Origin: Erythrophleum ivorense
Lineage: Eukaryota > Streptophyta > Magnoliopsida > Fabales > Fabaceae
Assembly (NCBI GenBank): GCA_026724425.1
Contig: JAIUCV010000003.1
Location: 55,569,088-55,633,087 of the forward strand
Length of the DNA: 64,000 bases
Direction of reading: 5' to 3'
Shown: positions 26,601 to 39,199 of the stretch, one piece after another
Numbering within the stretch: position 1 is the stretch's first letter
How the letters are laid out: each line of letters starts with the position of its first letter
Made by a program: the position numbers and the translations under genes
Notes under the pieces: model-generated
The model's input: the letters and a program-made list of their open reading frames with translations, nothing else
Told to the model about the DNA's origin: nothing
The model's database searches: none

Positions 26601-27361
26601 CTAGACCTTCCCAGTGACGTGTGACAATTGGAAGCACCTCATTTGGATGTCCACAGAAAGAGAGAGAGAGATATATAAAGTTTTGAAATTGCTGTCCAGT
26701 ATTAGGCACACAGTCAGACCCGTGTTACTGTTTGATTGATTTTTGGGGTCTGAATGCTTTTGGAATGGTCTAAAACTATTTTTTTCCTTTAGTTAACATC
26801 TGTAGCTTTCCAAATTGGTATAGATTGTATGGATTGAATTTTTTTAAAATTAATTATAAATTTCTAAATTTTATATCAGTAAGTTGTATTAGATTTCTGG
26901 ACAGTTCAATCTCCCTGTCTTTTCTATTGTCAAACATGGTCCAGATGAAATTTTAGTGGCTGGAAATTATTTTTAGTGTAAATTTAACATCTAGAGATTT
27001 CTAGAAAGCTATGGTTTGTATGATATTGATTTTTTTTACATTTAGTTATAATTTTTCAAAATTGCCCCTAAAATTTGCCACTGTACAGCCTTGAGAAATG
27101 AATGTAATTTTGGGGGCTTTCACTTGAAAACCATGGATTGCTTAATAAATTGAGTTGATTGTGATTTGTTTCAATGATAAATGGCTAGAGAATGTTGTTG
27201 GTTAATCCACGGGGCCCACGTAACTCGAATTGAAAAATTCTACCCCGACATAACGCAATTAAACGTATGAAAATTGTGGCTTTTCTTAGTAATTCCCTAT
27301 GAACATGCACATGATTTTCATGAATGGAAGAATATATTAAAGGGAAATATAAGGTATGACA
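23683..27361 (+). mobile_element. Gypsy-like solo LTR, copy 2, opposite orientation
   Basis: Starts TGTAACGAATGTAATTTTCG and ends AAATATAAGGTATGACA, flanked by the duplication caaaa at 23678-23682 and 27362-27366. The length is 3679 bp. It aligns, inverted, with copy 1. The shared landmarks include gttctcagaggccctaaaaa at about 23961 (inverted near 23360), the 'aaaagtccc' motif cluster at 25560-25770, and ctgttcatatagtctga near 26520 (inverted near 20870). No genuine open frame is present. Confidence 0.82.
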
Positions 27362-27366
27362 CAAAA

Positions 27367-28210
27367 GTCAGTTCAAAGACCAATGTTTTAAATTATAGTT
27401 TGGAGTCATGGTTGCAATTACATTATGGTTATTATGCACTGCATTTATTGTGATTATAGGTGTTGTAGTTGCTACAGCTATAATTTTTTTAAATTGCACA
27501 AAATGTTATATATATATATATATATACATAATTATTATAATTTTCAAATGCAAATAACATGTCATATCTAACAAATTGGATCCTCTATAGTTTTACAGTT
27601 ATGTAGTTAGAAATAGTGTGACACAAAGGGTTGATAATATGCATTAAGCATACTTGATCTCTTTACATCTATTTTCTCTTTTCTCTTTATTTCTCTCCAA
27701 CTGCATTATATACAGTCTGTTGGGGGACTACAAAGAATACTTACGACATATCTAACAATTATATTAATTCAATAAACATATATTTTATACAAGCATATTA
27801 ATGCCGTTTCAAAATTTTCAAAAAATGAAGATAATCAAAATACTAATAAATTATAGATAATATATAAGCATGCCTACATAATTATTATATACAAAAAACA
27901 TTCATATCCACCTGTTTAATTTATTTGTTGTCGATAGATTAAAGAAAAAAATATAGAAACATATAATAATAAAGCTATTAATAATATTTGTTATTTGTTT
28001 TATATAATTCATGTATTATGTAATTTGATTACTAATTTTAAATAAGTATTGGTTTATAGTATTATCAGTTTAGTTAATTTTTGTAATTATCTAATTTACC
28101 TAATTAATATGGATTATATACTTATTATTTGTTTTATTTTTGTAGTAATTATCTAATTACAGAAATATTCAAAATAATCTAAAAAATATACCAAACAAAT
28201 TTAAGGTTAT
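27367..28210. other. AT-rich sequence between LTR insertions
   Basis: No gene. Contains a (ta)n run at about 27508-27527 and a region of short repeats around atggttgcaattacattatg that resembles small DNA-transposon ends. Not assigned. Confidence 0.4.
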
Positions 28211-29229
28211 TGTCACATCCCAAATTTGGAGATGTGAACGACATAGGTATGAGATGAATCTCGCATCTATTAGCCTATTTAGACAATCTAAGATTTAACT
28301 TTCTTTCCAAATTGACAAACTAATAAGAAGAAAAATCAATCCAAGGACACACAATTATAAAGAATACACCTTCATTAATTTTAAAACCTTTCATTACTTG
28401 AATTAACTCATTCTATTTTTCTATAAAAATCTCAACAGAGTCTCCCTTGAAAGTAAGATATCCCAAAATTTCTACAATAGTTACAAACTCAGAAATATAT
28501 GTAGAAAAGCTTTGTTCTAAAGCTAATTAATTGCACAACCTAAATTGGGATGGGAGATTTGGCTTGTCAAATTTATAGAACTATAACTAGATTACAAAAA
28601 TACACACACACACACATAGTCAATAAGACATGCAATACCAATATGAAACAATGCGAGGCACTCCAAAGGAAAGATTAGTCCCCCTATGTTATTGGTATGG
28701 ACTCTAGTTCAACTCTACTATTAGAAAGCCTAAATATTTACCATGTACATAACACCTCTTGATTAATTAAATAATAAATGAATATTAAATAAATGATTAT
28801 ATAAAATACAATGCATACATACCTCGTGAACTTCTAAATTCAAAATCTATGCTTCTAATATGATGAATAAATTAAACTTCCAAACTTGAAAGTACATATG
28901 AAAATTTAACTATTACAATAATCATGAGTCTGTTAAAAAATGATAATAAAAGTATTCAACTTTCAAAAATGTATGGAAAAATTTCTAAACAATATTCTTT
29001 AAGAAACCTCTTTTTTTGGAAGGACTTTCTCAAAATAGAATAACCATTGTGCCTATATAGCCTATGTAGGGAAATAATCGTTCGTTATGTGTGGGTAATA
29101 ATTATTTGTTATGAGTACTCAGCTCACATAAAATAAAGTTTGTTGTAAGTTTTTAATTCATGTAAAATAATATCCCTCCATTCCACATGTGATGGTTGAC
29201 ATACGGGACTCACATCCCCTATGGCCCTT

Positions 29230-31043
29230 GCTTGTTAGGGTTCAGCCAAGGCAAACTACGGGCTAATGGAACTGGTTCCAAAAGCATAATCGGTTCCCAT
29301 TTTGTGTATTTAGGCCAAAGGAACTAACCCTCCTATCTCTTCTTTCCATCATGCATGGATAAATGTTTGTCTTGTCTTGTCTTGTCTTGAATGTGTGTAT
29401 GTGTGTTTTAAGCCATGAGAAAGTATTCTAGCATGCATTCATATGCCATGACACTATGATATTGTTTTATGCATTCAAAGAACACTTTGTGTATTTGCTT
29501 TGGTTTGCTTGAGTATGGTGAAGCCAAAAACACACTAGCCATGGTGAGAATAAGCCAATAACCCTTAAGAATAGTTGAGACAAAGTTTAGAGTCTCCCAA
29601 GAGTAAGGCTAAATTTAAGGCCTTTAAGAAAAATGGTAAGGCAAGTCCAATGACTTTAAAGAGAATGGGTGAGGCTAATCCACTTACTTGGCAAGCTTAT
29701 GTATGTTTTGTATGACTTGTTTGAATGCCAATAATGCTTCTTGAATGATCACACTTTCTATTATGCTCATGCATACATTTTTAAGATTTGAATTGTGTTC
29801 TTTATGTACAATTGAAAGGAAGATGAGCTATTGGAATTCTTTGAATCACATTCCTTCCTCTCTAATGTTTTAATATGCTAGGTGGACCAAATAAGCAAGG
29901 TAATGAAAGTCACCAAGTTGGGAGATGAAAGCTTGACAACCAAGTATCTAGTTTTGCTTCTTTTGTAGTCATATGAATGGCATATGACGTAATCCTATGA
30001 TGGAATTGTTGTATAATCATTTGAACATATATAATTACCCGAATGTTTAATATAAGTAATTAGCCATGTCTTGGGGTGAGAGAGTGCGTTTTTTATTTCT
30101 GGGTTTATACACCTTTGATACATGTTTGGTAAACTATTTTGGTACTTTTCCATGTACTCAAGTGGCTATGGGTGTCTTAGAAACCAAAATGGACCATTTG
30201 GACCACTTATGAGACATAAAAGTAACTATTTTGCAACCCAATGTAAAAATCTAAACAAATCAACAAATTTGCCTATGAAATTTGGCATGCATATAAATAT
30301 CATTTAGAGCTTTTTAGGAAACTAAAGACCAGATTATTTGGAACTCTGTAGAATTAATTATAATTTTTCAAAGTTGGCATTTTTCTGCTAAATTGATGCA
30401 AACACTGTTCATATGGTCAGTTGTTTGGGCTGTGTTATTTGAAGGGCAAATAGTGTCCAATACTTGTGAAATTTTATAGACATAAATTATATATCATAAT
30501 CTTTCCATGGCCACTAAAATCACCCTAATTGGATATCTGAGCAGGGAGATATGAATTTTTGAAATTGGAGGACAGTACTAACAGCGATAGGCAATTTTTG
30601 GTACTGTTCCATCAATTTCCGATAGCTAAACATCTCTATTGTGGTCTGGAATTATTTTTATCATAAAGTAGATATCTGTAACTTTCTAGAATTGTATAGC
30701 GTGCTTGATTGTAATTTTTTTAGAATTAGTTATGATTTGCCAAAGTTCATGTTAGAATTTTGGAAACTCTGTCCGAGGTTGCATCATTGATTTTCATGTA
30801 TACTATCCACTTGTACGAGTTCTAGGCCACTTTTTGAGATGGTTTGAGTTGTATTTGTGTAATTAAATATGAGAATGAGTTAAATGACTTCATATGATCC
30901 ATGAGATACCGAATGAAAAATTTATATACGACACAACACCAATTAATTGATTATTTTAGTAGCTTTTCTTTGGAAATTCTATGAAATCAAAGGAAGTGAG
31001 CTTACAAAGAATATGAGATAAGGTAGTTAATTATGGTGTTACA
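29230..31043 (+). mobile_element. Truncated third copy of the solo-LTR family
   Basis: Same orientation as copy 2 and lacking its first ~1.5 kb. Shared landmarks are tttaggccaaaggaactaac near 29310 (copy 2: tttaggtcaaaagaacacca), the cluster of short 'aagtc/aagtcc' repeats at 29520-29680, gagctattggaattctttga near 29826, and ctgttcatatggtcag near 30405. It ends gttaattatggtgttaca, like the family terminus. Confidence 0.7.
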
Positions 31044-31311
31044 ATATAGGTAACATTGCTGTGGTACATTCTACCACTACGTCCAATAAGTCCCTAAAAG
31101 TAAGGTTGTTCCTAATTTCCTAAAAAGCCACAATGACATTGTTCAGCCAATCAAAACTAGAGTGATTTAATTTAACAATATCATGCACCTAGACTCTTTT
31201 AAGTCCCAAAATACATGGCACCAATTATTCAACCCTAGCTAAAACTTAGTCTTTAATATTTCCTAAATTCAAATAATATCAAATCATTACTCATGTCTAA
31301 ATTGTCAAAGA

Positions 31312-31750
31312 TGTATGGAAGTAAGGGTGTTAAACAAGAGAATAAGTTCAATGTTGCAGAGATGAGAATATTGCATTGGATGAGTGGACACACTAGACGA
31401 GATAGGATTAGAAATGAATGCATTAGAGAGAAGGTGGAAGTCGCACATATTGTGGAAAAGATTGTAGAATCAAGACTTAAATAGTTTGGTCATGTTGGGA
31501 GGAGACCTATAGAAGCCTCAATTAAGAAAGTAGATAAGATGGAGAATAATCCAATAATTAGAGGTAGAGGAAGACCAAGAAAAATTATAGGAGATATTAT
31601 TAAGAGAAATTTAGATTTAAATGGTTTGTCTAAAAATATGACTTACGATAGATGTTTATGGCGTCGATCGATCCATGTAGCCGACCCCACTTAGTGGGAA
31701 AAGGCTTTGTTATTGTTGTTGTTATTGTTGTATGGAAGTAAGGGTGTTAA
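31312..31750 (+). mobile_element. 5'-truncated RTE-type LINE fragment with 22-bp flanking repeat
   Basis: The plus strand encodes the C-terminal tail of a plant RTE-class LINE protein: NVAEMRILHWMSGHTRRDRI, then RNECIREKVEVAHIVEKIVE, FGHVGRRPIEA (after a stop), NPIIRGRGRPRKI, and finally ADPT followed by a stop. It ends with a (tgt/ttg)n tail, normal for this class. The 22-mer tgtatggaagtaagggtgtt(aa) occurs at 31312-31333 and again at 31729-31750, consistent with a target duplication. Confidence 0.85.
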
Positions 31751-33180
31751 CATAAGGGATAAAGGTGTATCACTCATACCTTTATTAATATATATTATGC
31801 TCAAATTTAGTATAAGTAGTCAGCTTAAAAATGAACCATAAGAGTTAAAGATTTATAAGTTTATGTATAATTGGGAAACCCACAATTATCAATAAGCCAC
31901 AAATCAAAGTATACACTTTAGCCTAATCAATAATACTATTAATTAATTAATTAATTATAATTATTTCCTCATCATTGAGCAGCCCATTATAAGAAAGAAC
32001 ATCCAACACTAGCCTTTCAATTACTCAACAATATTTAAAAGGCCATTAGCATAGCATATGGAGCTCACCAAGGCACTTTGCATCTATAGAACTATTAACC
32101 CACTTCTTTGCTATTAGACATGCATTTTCCTCTTTAGAATAGCTTACCTGAAAGTCCTTCCATTTTAATTAAAATTTTGCTATTTGAATTAGATCTTAGA
32201 CTAAAAACTTAGATCTTTAATATCTTAAACAATTACTAATTCTTTTTTTTAACTTTAGCTAATGGAAAACAAGAATTTAGATAAAAAGATATTCTACCTA
32301 CTAATCCTAACCTAACACTATTTTCATGGAAGCGAAGAGAATTGGTAAGATATAAGAAGTAAGAAATTTTCAAGATTCCTTTCTCTTAAAATTTTACGAC
32401 TCTAAAATCATAAACAAATAGCATGCTAGAAAAACAAAGAGGAAGAGTTGTAGCATAAATGGGCGGGGAAAGTTTTAGACCTTGCAAGGCACAAATCATG
32501 GAAAAAGTTGGCAACAAGGAGAAGCAATAAGGCTCAACTCTATTCTCCAACTCACTCATAGTTATACTATGAAATAGGGGATAAGACACCACCAACATAG
32601 TTTCACAATGGTGGAGAATGTAAGTAAATGGAACACCAGAAATGCAAGAAGATGAAGGAACCAGCTAGATAAGGTCACATGTGGTAAGCTTCAAAGGATG
32701 AAAAGTAGCAGAAAGTGAAGAAAGAAAGGAATCGTGAAGCTTTAAGAAGAAGGTTTGAAGATACTAGAAAGAGTTAGCTATGTTATTTCAACCTAAAGCA
32801 AAAAAAAAAAAGGTTTCTTTTTTCTTTTTTGGCTAGTCTTATCTTTTCTTTTACTATCACATACACACACATACATACATAGATATAACTCCATTTTTGC
32901 TTAAGACCAAGAGCCTACTAATTTCATTCTTCCACTTATTAATGGGTCTCATGTAATTTATTAATTTAGCTTTTTTTTCAATTTGATTTTTCTTTTTTCA
33001 TTTGCTAAGCTAAAATATAGTGTTTACAATATATGTGCCAAGATTCTTGTCTAGCATATACTACCATGAGAATGAAAAATTTAGATTTTATGGCCCATTA
33101 AGTCAATTTTAAGCTTTTAACCATCCTTTAATATATTTAACTCTATTTTTTTCAATTTCCATTCATTTTTTTTTTTACTA
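31751..33180. other. LTR interior, non-coding
   Basis: Part of the second-family LTR. Nothing coding is supported. Contains a (ttaa)n run near 31938-31955 and short (ac)n/(at)n runs near 32862-32885. Confidence 0.4.
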
Positions 33181-33209
33181 ATTTGTAACTAAAATTTTGG
33201 GTTATTACA

Positions 33210-35640
33210 TTCCTCCCTCCTTAGAAAATTTTGATCCCAAATTTCAAACTTAAAATACCTACTTTACTCTTCACTATGTCAATTAACCTTACTATAGGTC
33301 AATTCCCGTGTAAGTGAACCTATTGAAAACATATGACCATCAATAATAACTCCAATAACTAATACATATACTTAAGCTTATGTCATGTGCCTATTTCCAT
33401 AGGTTAACTTCTTCCTTAATTAAACCTATTAAGGCCTATTGTCATGTGATGGCAAATACTTAAACATCATGAAAAGTTGAAACAAAGGACGAACATTAGC
33501 CTATTTAAGTGGTAGATATAAAGGATATGCCATAGGTCCTATTTCTTCATGAATACCTAATTGGTCCTACTAGTATTGAATTTAACATAATCTTTTATCT
33601 AAATTATACCTACTATGCATATGCAAAAATCTAAAAACCACATGACTACTAAAAGGAAAATTTTTATAACATTGATACGTTAAAGTCTTGGTTAATCAAC
33701 ATATGATATGTTTCTACCTTAAGCATCCATAAAAGTTTCTTTAATTATTTCCATTCCTATAACACCTTTACATTATTTCCACTCTTAAAAGTATGGCTTA
33801 GTTCATTAACCTTAGGCTATCTCATAGAAGGTTTAAAGTGTCTCTTGTGCAAAAGTTCAACTACATCATCTTAACACCAACTTGGTAATTGTTATCATAA
33901 ATGAATTGTACTAGGGGTAGATAGAAATTTTTTTAGCTCTTAATTGTAACTATGGTCCACCATATGAGATATTGAACATTAGAACAAACATAGTACTACT
34001 ACACTTATTAATGTAAATTTATGCATATAGAACTACATTATAGGTCGATTTTATAAGAACTAAGTACGTAAAATTGATTACCTGTTAACCATTATCAACA
34101 TCAGTATAACATTTCCACGGCACAGTCTAGTGTAATCATAAACCCATTTTACTACTCCCTTATCTTCAACTTAATCTATTAGGGTAACTTATTTTACTAT
34201 GAATACTTAGATTTCTCCTTTTAGTATACTTGGCATCTTGATAAAACTTTGCTATTACTTATTACATCTTAATTCACCTTTTTTTTTTGTGCATCCTTTT
34301 TTATTTATTTTAAATCTAATACATTTGTTGGAACTTGGCTAAAAGACATGGGTTAAGTATGACCTTGTTCAAGCAATATATTATTTTACTATATATATAT
34401 ATATATATATATATAATACATTAGAAACACATAAACTATATCACTTTCAAAGTCCTTTGAAAAGAAAAGTTACTAACTCCATATACTTAATTCCTCCTAT
34501 TCATGCTTTCTCTTAATCTTACGTCATCTAAGTACTAATTAAATCAAGTTGTATGATGATTTTCTTTTTTACCATTTTGTGTGACCTCAAATTATCCATT
34601 CTCTTAATAGATTCTTAATATTTCTATATTTAAAGTCCTTGATAAAAATTATACAAGTTACTCTAATGATCTTCTTCTTTTTCTTAAGAGGTTTAATCCA
34701 TAAAAACTCTACATATCCTTATCAAATAAAAGGAAACCTTAATATTAAGATCTCCTTTAACAACACCACTAGTAACATATTAAGCCCTAAAAAAAATTTT
34801 AAGCACACATATCCCTACAATTTGCCTTGATCTATGCCACCCTACCATCATTGTAAACAATGTGATTAAGAAATGCCATACTCGTCGTACAAGATTTGCA
34901 CTTAGATATTTAGACACAAATTGGTTAATCATTTATACTTGGTATGAGGTTATACCCTACATCACAATGTTTGCCTTTGAAAGACCCCTTTGACATCTAT
35001 CTCCCATCAATATTTTTATAATTGTCACATATTTTAACTTATATAGTACCTATCCATAATCCCTTTATGCTTGATTGGTTAGACTTTCCATTATGACAAA
35101 ATAGTACCATCTGTCACTAATTTAAATTGTATATAGTCAAACCTTAGTGCCATCTATCACTAGCTTAAATTGTACATAAAGATGATTAATCCATTCTTAG
35201 AATCGCATGAACTTCATCTTATTTGATGTGCTCAAAATCTTAGTCTCATCCTACTTAACTTTATTCTAAGCTTCAAGATTGCTTACTAAAAGTATTCCTT
35301 CCTATTGGGTAGATAATTTATTCTACTAACTAAATTACCACAGACATCACATAATACTATTTGCACTATATTTTACTTCAATGAGTTTTAATATGATTAA
35401 AGGTAGCCCACTATCATTTAACATAATCTTCATAAATATTACCTAACATGACACTGCAAGGGTCTCCTTAAGGTTAGCTATGCATGCCTAATGTGAACAT
35501 ACTATGAACCAACCATTAAAATTAAAGATTGTTAAATTGAACTAACTAATACCTTAATAAAATATCACTATCTTAAGGAAGAAACATACATTATAGTAGA
35601 CGAAACAAACCCACCATGTCAAGTGATGTAGTCTATAATT
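33210..35640 (-). mobile_element. Probable decayed interior of the second Gypsy-like element
   Basis: Begins at the polypurine tract next to the LTR. Every frame is broken and I could not name a pol domain. The call rests on position next to the LTR end and on the diagnostic tract, so the assignment is tentative. A (ta)n microsatellite lies at about 34391-34416. Confidence 0.3.
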
Positions 35641-35650
35641 TAAAACCATT

Positions 35651-35950
35651 TTGAATGAATATTCAAATTTTGATAAGGAAAACAAAAAGTATTTTCTTTA
35701 TTGGGTACCTATATTCAACTTATTTGTAGCGAAACTATATACAATTTCATCTTATATGACTTTAGCTGAAGCAATAATTGTGGTTGGTTCTAATGAAATG
35801 GACAAGAAGGAAACTAAGCAAACTGAAAGGAAGGTTTTATTTGGAAATAACAATAATAATATGGAAAATTTACATGGGTTCCTTTCATTTGAAATGGAAC
35901 ATGTAGAATTTGTGGCTGGTGTTGAAAGTTTATTGGGTAAGGGACTATAA
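35651..35950 (+). pseudogene. Open frame of 99 codons, unidentified
   Basis: The frame is rich in Asn, Glu and Lys and includes an Asn run (GNNNNNMENLHGFLSFEMEH). No domain is recognised. It lies just upstream of a second open frame with more protein-like character, and both could derive from one damaged gene. It may also be chance in AT-rich sequence. Confidence 0.2.
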
Positions 35951-36069
35951 AGTAAAGAATAAGTCTATAAGCAATTAGACATAAAAGATTTTAAAGCTAA
36001 TTAATTAATAAGATTTAAAACTAATTAATTAATAAGAAAGAGGAGGAATTAACAGAGTGCTACCTAGGT

Positions 36070-36345
36070 AGTGAAAAAGTAAAGGTGGAGGATGAAGAAA
36101 GCTATTGCAAGCTTGAGATAGATCAAATGAAGATGGGAATTAGAGAACTATTTAAATTGAGCTTTGATTATGACTCTCTTGTAACATGTGAAGAAGTGGA
36201 GGAGGAGATGGTTGGTTTGGATATAGCTAAAGCGATGAAGAAAAATAATGGCGAATTCGAAGGAAATAATTGGAGAAAGAGAAAGATGTTATTGCAGCTA
36301 GATCATGAGGAGCGATCATGCCACATCCTCTCATGTTGTTTTTAA
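36070..36345 (+). pseudogene. Acidic protein fragment, possibly CCT-family-related
   Basis: An 86-codon frame reads CKLEIDQMKMGIRELFKLSF, then DYDSLVTCEEVEEEM and KRKMLLQLDHEE before changing character and stopping. The pattern 'L.LDHEE' preceded by a basic stretch is reminiscent of the region upstream of the CCT domain in some CONSTANS-like proteins (L.LDYEEV), but no CCT domain follows. This is a weak resemblance; treat it as an unassigned gene remnant. Confidence 0.25.
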
Positions 36346-37127
36346 TGCCATTTCTTGTAAAAACCTTCATAAATTATACTATCTATTTCCTATTTGATAC
36401 TTTCTCTAGTTCTAGTCCTCACTTTGACTTTTATTCCCATGGCTTGCCTTTGATACTAGTGGTGGTTTGGGTGTAAGCCCAACTCACAATTCATAGGAAT
36501 CAAGAAGGAACATATATTTTAGTAGATGTCCATGTCAACCAATTATATCATATGCCCTAGTTAGCAAGTAAAATGATGTTATAGTAGAACTTTAGTTATA
36601 TGGACCTAATTAACAATTTTGAAAGTTATAAAAATCTAATCATAAATTCTTAAAATATGGAAATCAAATAAAAAATTAAGTGAATATAGAGACCAAAAGA
36701 TTATTTTAACAAGAATGAAAAATGAAAAATGAACTTTTGTTTCAAATCAAATGAAAACTGTTAAGAGTGAAAAAAGGAAATATGGTTTCTGATGTTGATA
36801 AAGAAATTTGAATCAAGACTAATGCCTTGGTATTATTATACATACTATGGCCAGGGAACACACACACACACACACACATATATAGACGCACGCACACACG
36901 CATACACATTCTTAAGGACATAATTGACTATGACACTTATTATGTCTCTGACACTTACCATAAGGTAAAATTTTATAAAACAAATAAAATATATTAAAAT
37001 TTGATTACATTTTTCTTTTTTCTACTTAAAAAGATAAAAAGAAAATTCCTCTTTCTATAGATTTTAAGGGTTTTTTATATTCACTCTTTCTCTATTGTTT
37101 TCTACTACGTGTCTTTCTTAAGATTGC

Positions 37128-37166
<39 letters not shown>

Positions 37167-37265
37167 TCAGAGAATGGGTCTGACCTTAGTGTATTAAGGC
37201 TTTAAATCCAAAAGCTTCCTAGGTAGTATTTTGCACTTTTCCCCCTAAAGTAAGTTCTTCATAGG
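36346..37265. other. Intergenic filler with microsatellites
   Basis: No coding support. (ac)n/(cacacg)n run at about 36858-36905 and a compound (ta)n(ga)n run at about 37128-37166. Confidence 0.5.
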
Positions 37266-37274
37266 GTTTCTACT

Positions 37275-37770
37275 TATACAACAACAACAACAAGCATTTT
37301 CTCACTAGGTAGAGCTAATTACATGGATCAAATGATGCTATAAAGTTATATTATAAATTATGTCTTTAGATAAACCATTTAAATCTAAATCTTTCTTAAT
37401 AGTTTCACCTAGAATTTTCCTTGGTCTCCCTTTGCCTTTAATTATTGGACTACTCTCTATCTAATCTACTCTCTTTATTAGGACTTTTATAGATCTCCTC
37501 CATATATATTTGAATCATCTAAGATGTAATTTTACAATCTTTTTCACAATAGGTTTTCATCTCTACAATATTAAACTTATTTTCTTATTGGCTTTTTATT
37601 ACTCAACACTCAGTCTCATACAATATTGTAGGTCTTATAACTGTGTGATAAAATTTACCTTTAAATTTGAGTGGTGCTCTTCTATCTATAACAATAATCG
37701 AAGCACTCCTCCATTTCATCCATCTAACTTGAATTCTATAATTTATATCCTGAAAATCTTTGCTTATAAG
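37275..37770 (-). mobile_element. RTE-type LINE fragment, antisense copy
   Basis: Read in reverse, this is the same kind of LINE 3' end as at 31.3 kb. The plus strand shows acaacaacaacaa (the reversed (ttg)n tail), then the complement of the PRK-type tail (attttccttggtctcccttt, against the sense sequence for GRGRPRK), and further upstream protein-end sequence on the minus strand. It is full of stops. No clear target duplication was found. Confidence 0.65.
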
Positions 37771-37831
37771 TCATGAAAATCTATAACCTTGAATTACATT
37801 AAAAAATAACTTACCTTGGTGTTTAAAGGGT

Positions 37832-38400
37832 GTTCACAACAAGAAAAAGGAGAAATATTAAGAAAATTATTCCCTTGCTACTATATCATTAAACACTGAG
37901 GGATTAGTGAGAGAAGGTAGAATCCTTGCCAAATATTATGATAATGTGAAAGAAAAATGTGCGAATGGTGTTGTATTTTTTGCTATAGATTAACAATGCC
38001 TTAACAAGGGAAAAAGTCTTCACAAAGTTGTAAGGGATTATTTTGTCTCTAGTTTTTCACTAGTCCCTTGCTATTTGGCAAGGGAATAGTGAAGCTAAGA
38101 AATTCCTTGTTAATTTTCTTAATTGTGGGAAAAAAAATGTGTAAACATTGGTGGCAATCTATAGTGAATTAGTAAAGGATTGGTGAATTCCTATTCCTTC
38201 ACTAAAATCATTCCCTCACCAACACATTAACATGGACACATTCCTTTACTCAATTGCTAGGGATTAGTGAGGACATTGAAATCCCTCAATGGTGGTGCTT
38301 AGCAAGGGACTAGAGAGGGATATTTTCCTTACTAGAATAGTGAAACATTTTTAAATTAGCAAGGGAAAATTTTCTTTCTAGTCCCTTGCTAATTATATCC
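37832..38400. mobile_element. CACTA-like transposon end with subterminal repeats
   Basis: The block starts cacaacaagaaaaaggag, close to the CACTACAAGAAAA terminus of CACTA (En/Spm) elements. The next ~570 bp carry a short motif in both orientations: tcccttgcta at about 37872, 38074 and 38387, and agcaaggga-type copies at about 38088, 38301 and 38360. Such clustered subterminal repeats are transposase-binding sites in this class. The partner terminus (tttcttgtagtg) was not found, so this may be one end only. Confidence 0.55.
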
Positions 38401-39190
38401 CCTTCCCATTTTCATCTAATCGCACGTGTTTTTTCTGTGTCACTTTCTTAGGTGCTTTCTCTCCTTGCCTCTTTCTTTTAATCCCTTTCCTCTCTTCTCT
38501 CTTAGTCCTTGCTTAGGCCTTTGCATAGCATGGGTCTCCTTTTTTGTGTGTGTGTATTTTCTTGTTGTTAATTTCTTTTCTTTTAGTTTTCTATTTACTA
38601 CCTTTTTTTTGTGATTGTTGTTAGTTGTGCTAAGTTTTCTTTCATTCTACAAAGCTTCATAGGTGAGTGCCCATTTTGCTCATTTTGGTTTGTTTGGAAA
38701 TGAGGAATAAAGTTATGAGTAGATGCTAAACTTCTTTATACTCAATGTATACTAGTCTTTTAGTTTTTGTGGTTGATTTTATAAATATATGGTTGTATTG
38801 TGTATACGTGTTTGTTAAAATTGTTGCATGTAAATTTTGAAGGAGCTATTCTTTAGGGAAACTTTAACAAAATTACTACAGAAATTTTAAGGTAATGATT
38901 AAATTGTAGAAAACCTTAGTTACTCATTCAAGATTTGATACAAGTGAGCACATATATCATTTAAGGCATGTGTCATTGTATTAGACTTGAATTATTCAAT
39001 GTTGGATAGTTTGAGAAGACTTTTTTCCTACATCTAAATAGTAGTACCTATAGAAATGTCATACATTGTACTTGGTGAAATTTTTAGACATTACATTTCC
39101 TTATGCTCTATAAGTGCAAACTTGATTGGGTTAGTGTTTCCTCGATGTTGTCATGCAATATTTGACAACTCAAATGTATCAGCACTACTA
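38401..39190. other. Unassigned, possibly interior of the CACTA-like element
   Basis: Pyrimidine-rich up to about 38640, then AT-rich filler. No frame with a recognisable domain. Confidence 0.3.
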
Positions 39191-39199
39191 CCATTTGAT

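Larger units (their letters stand above)
28211..33209 (-). mobile_element. Long LTR of a second Gypsy-like family, with insertions
   Basis: On the minus strand the LTR would start TGTAATAACCCAAAATTTTA at 33209 and end ...CCAAATTTGGGATGTGACA-type sequence at 28211 (plus: tgtcacatcccaaatttgga). Just outside the start lies aaggagggaggaa (minus strand), a good polypurine tract, so this would be the 3' LTR of an element whose interior extends to the right. It contains a later LTR fragment (29230-31043) and a LINE (31312-31750). No target duplication was found. Confidence 0.5.

Noticed and set aside
29340..29390. Repeated cttgt units
   Set aside because: A four-unit simple repeat only; nothing else is attached to it.
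32386..32598. 70-codon minus-strand frame
   Set aside because: Lies inside LTR sequence with no domain and no splice context; likely chance.
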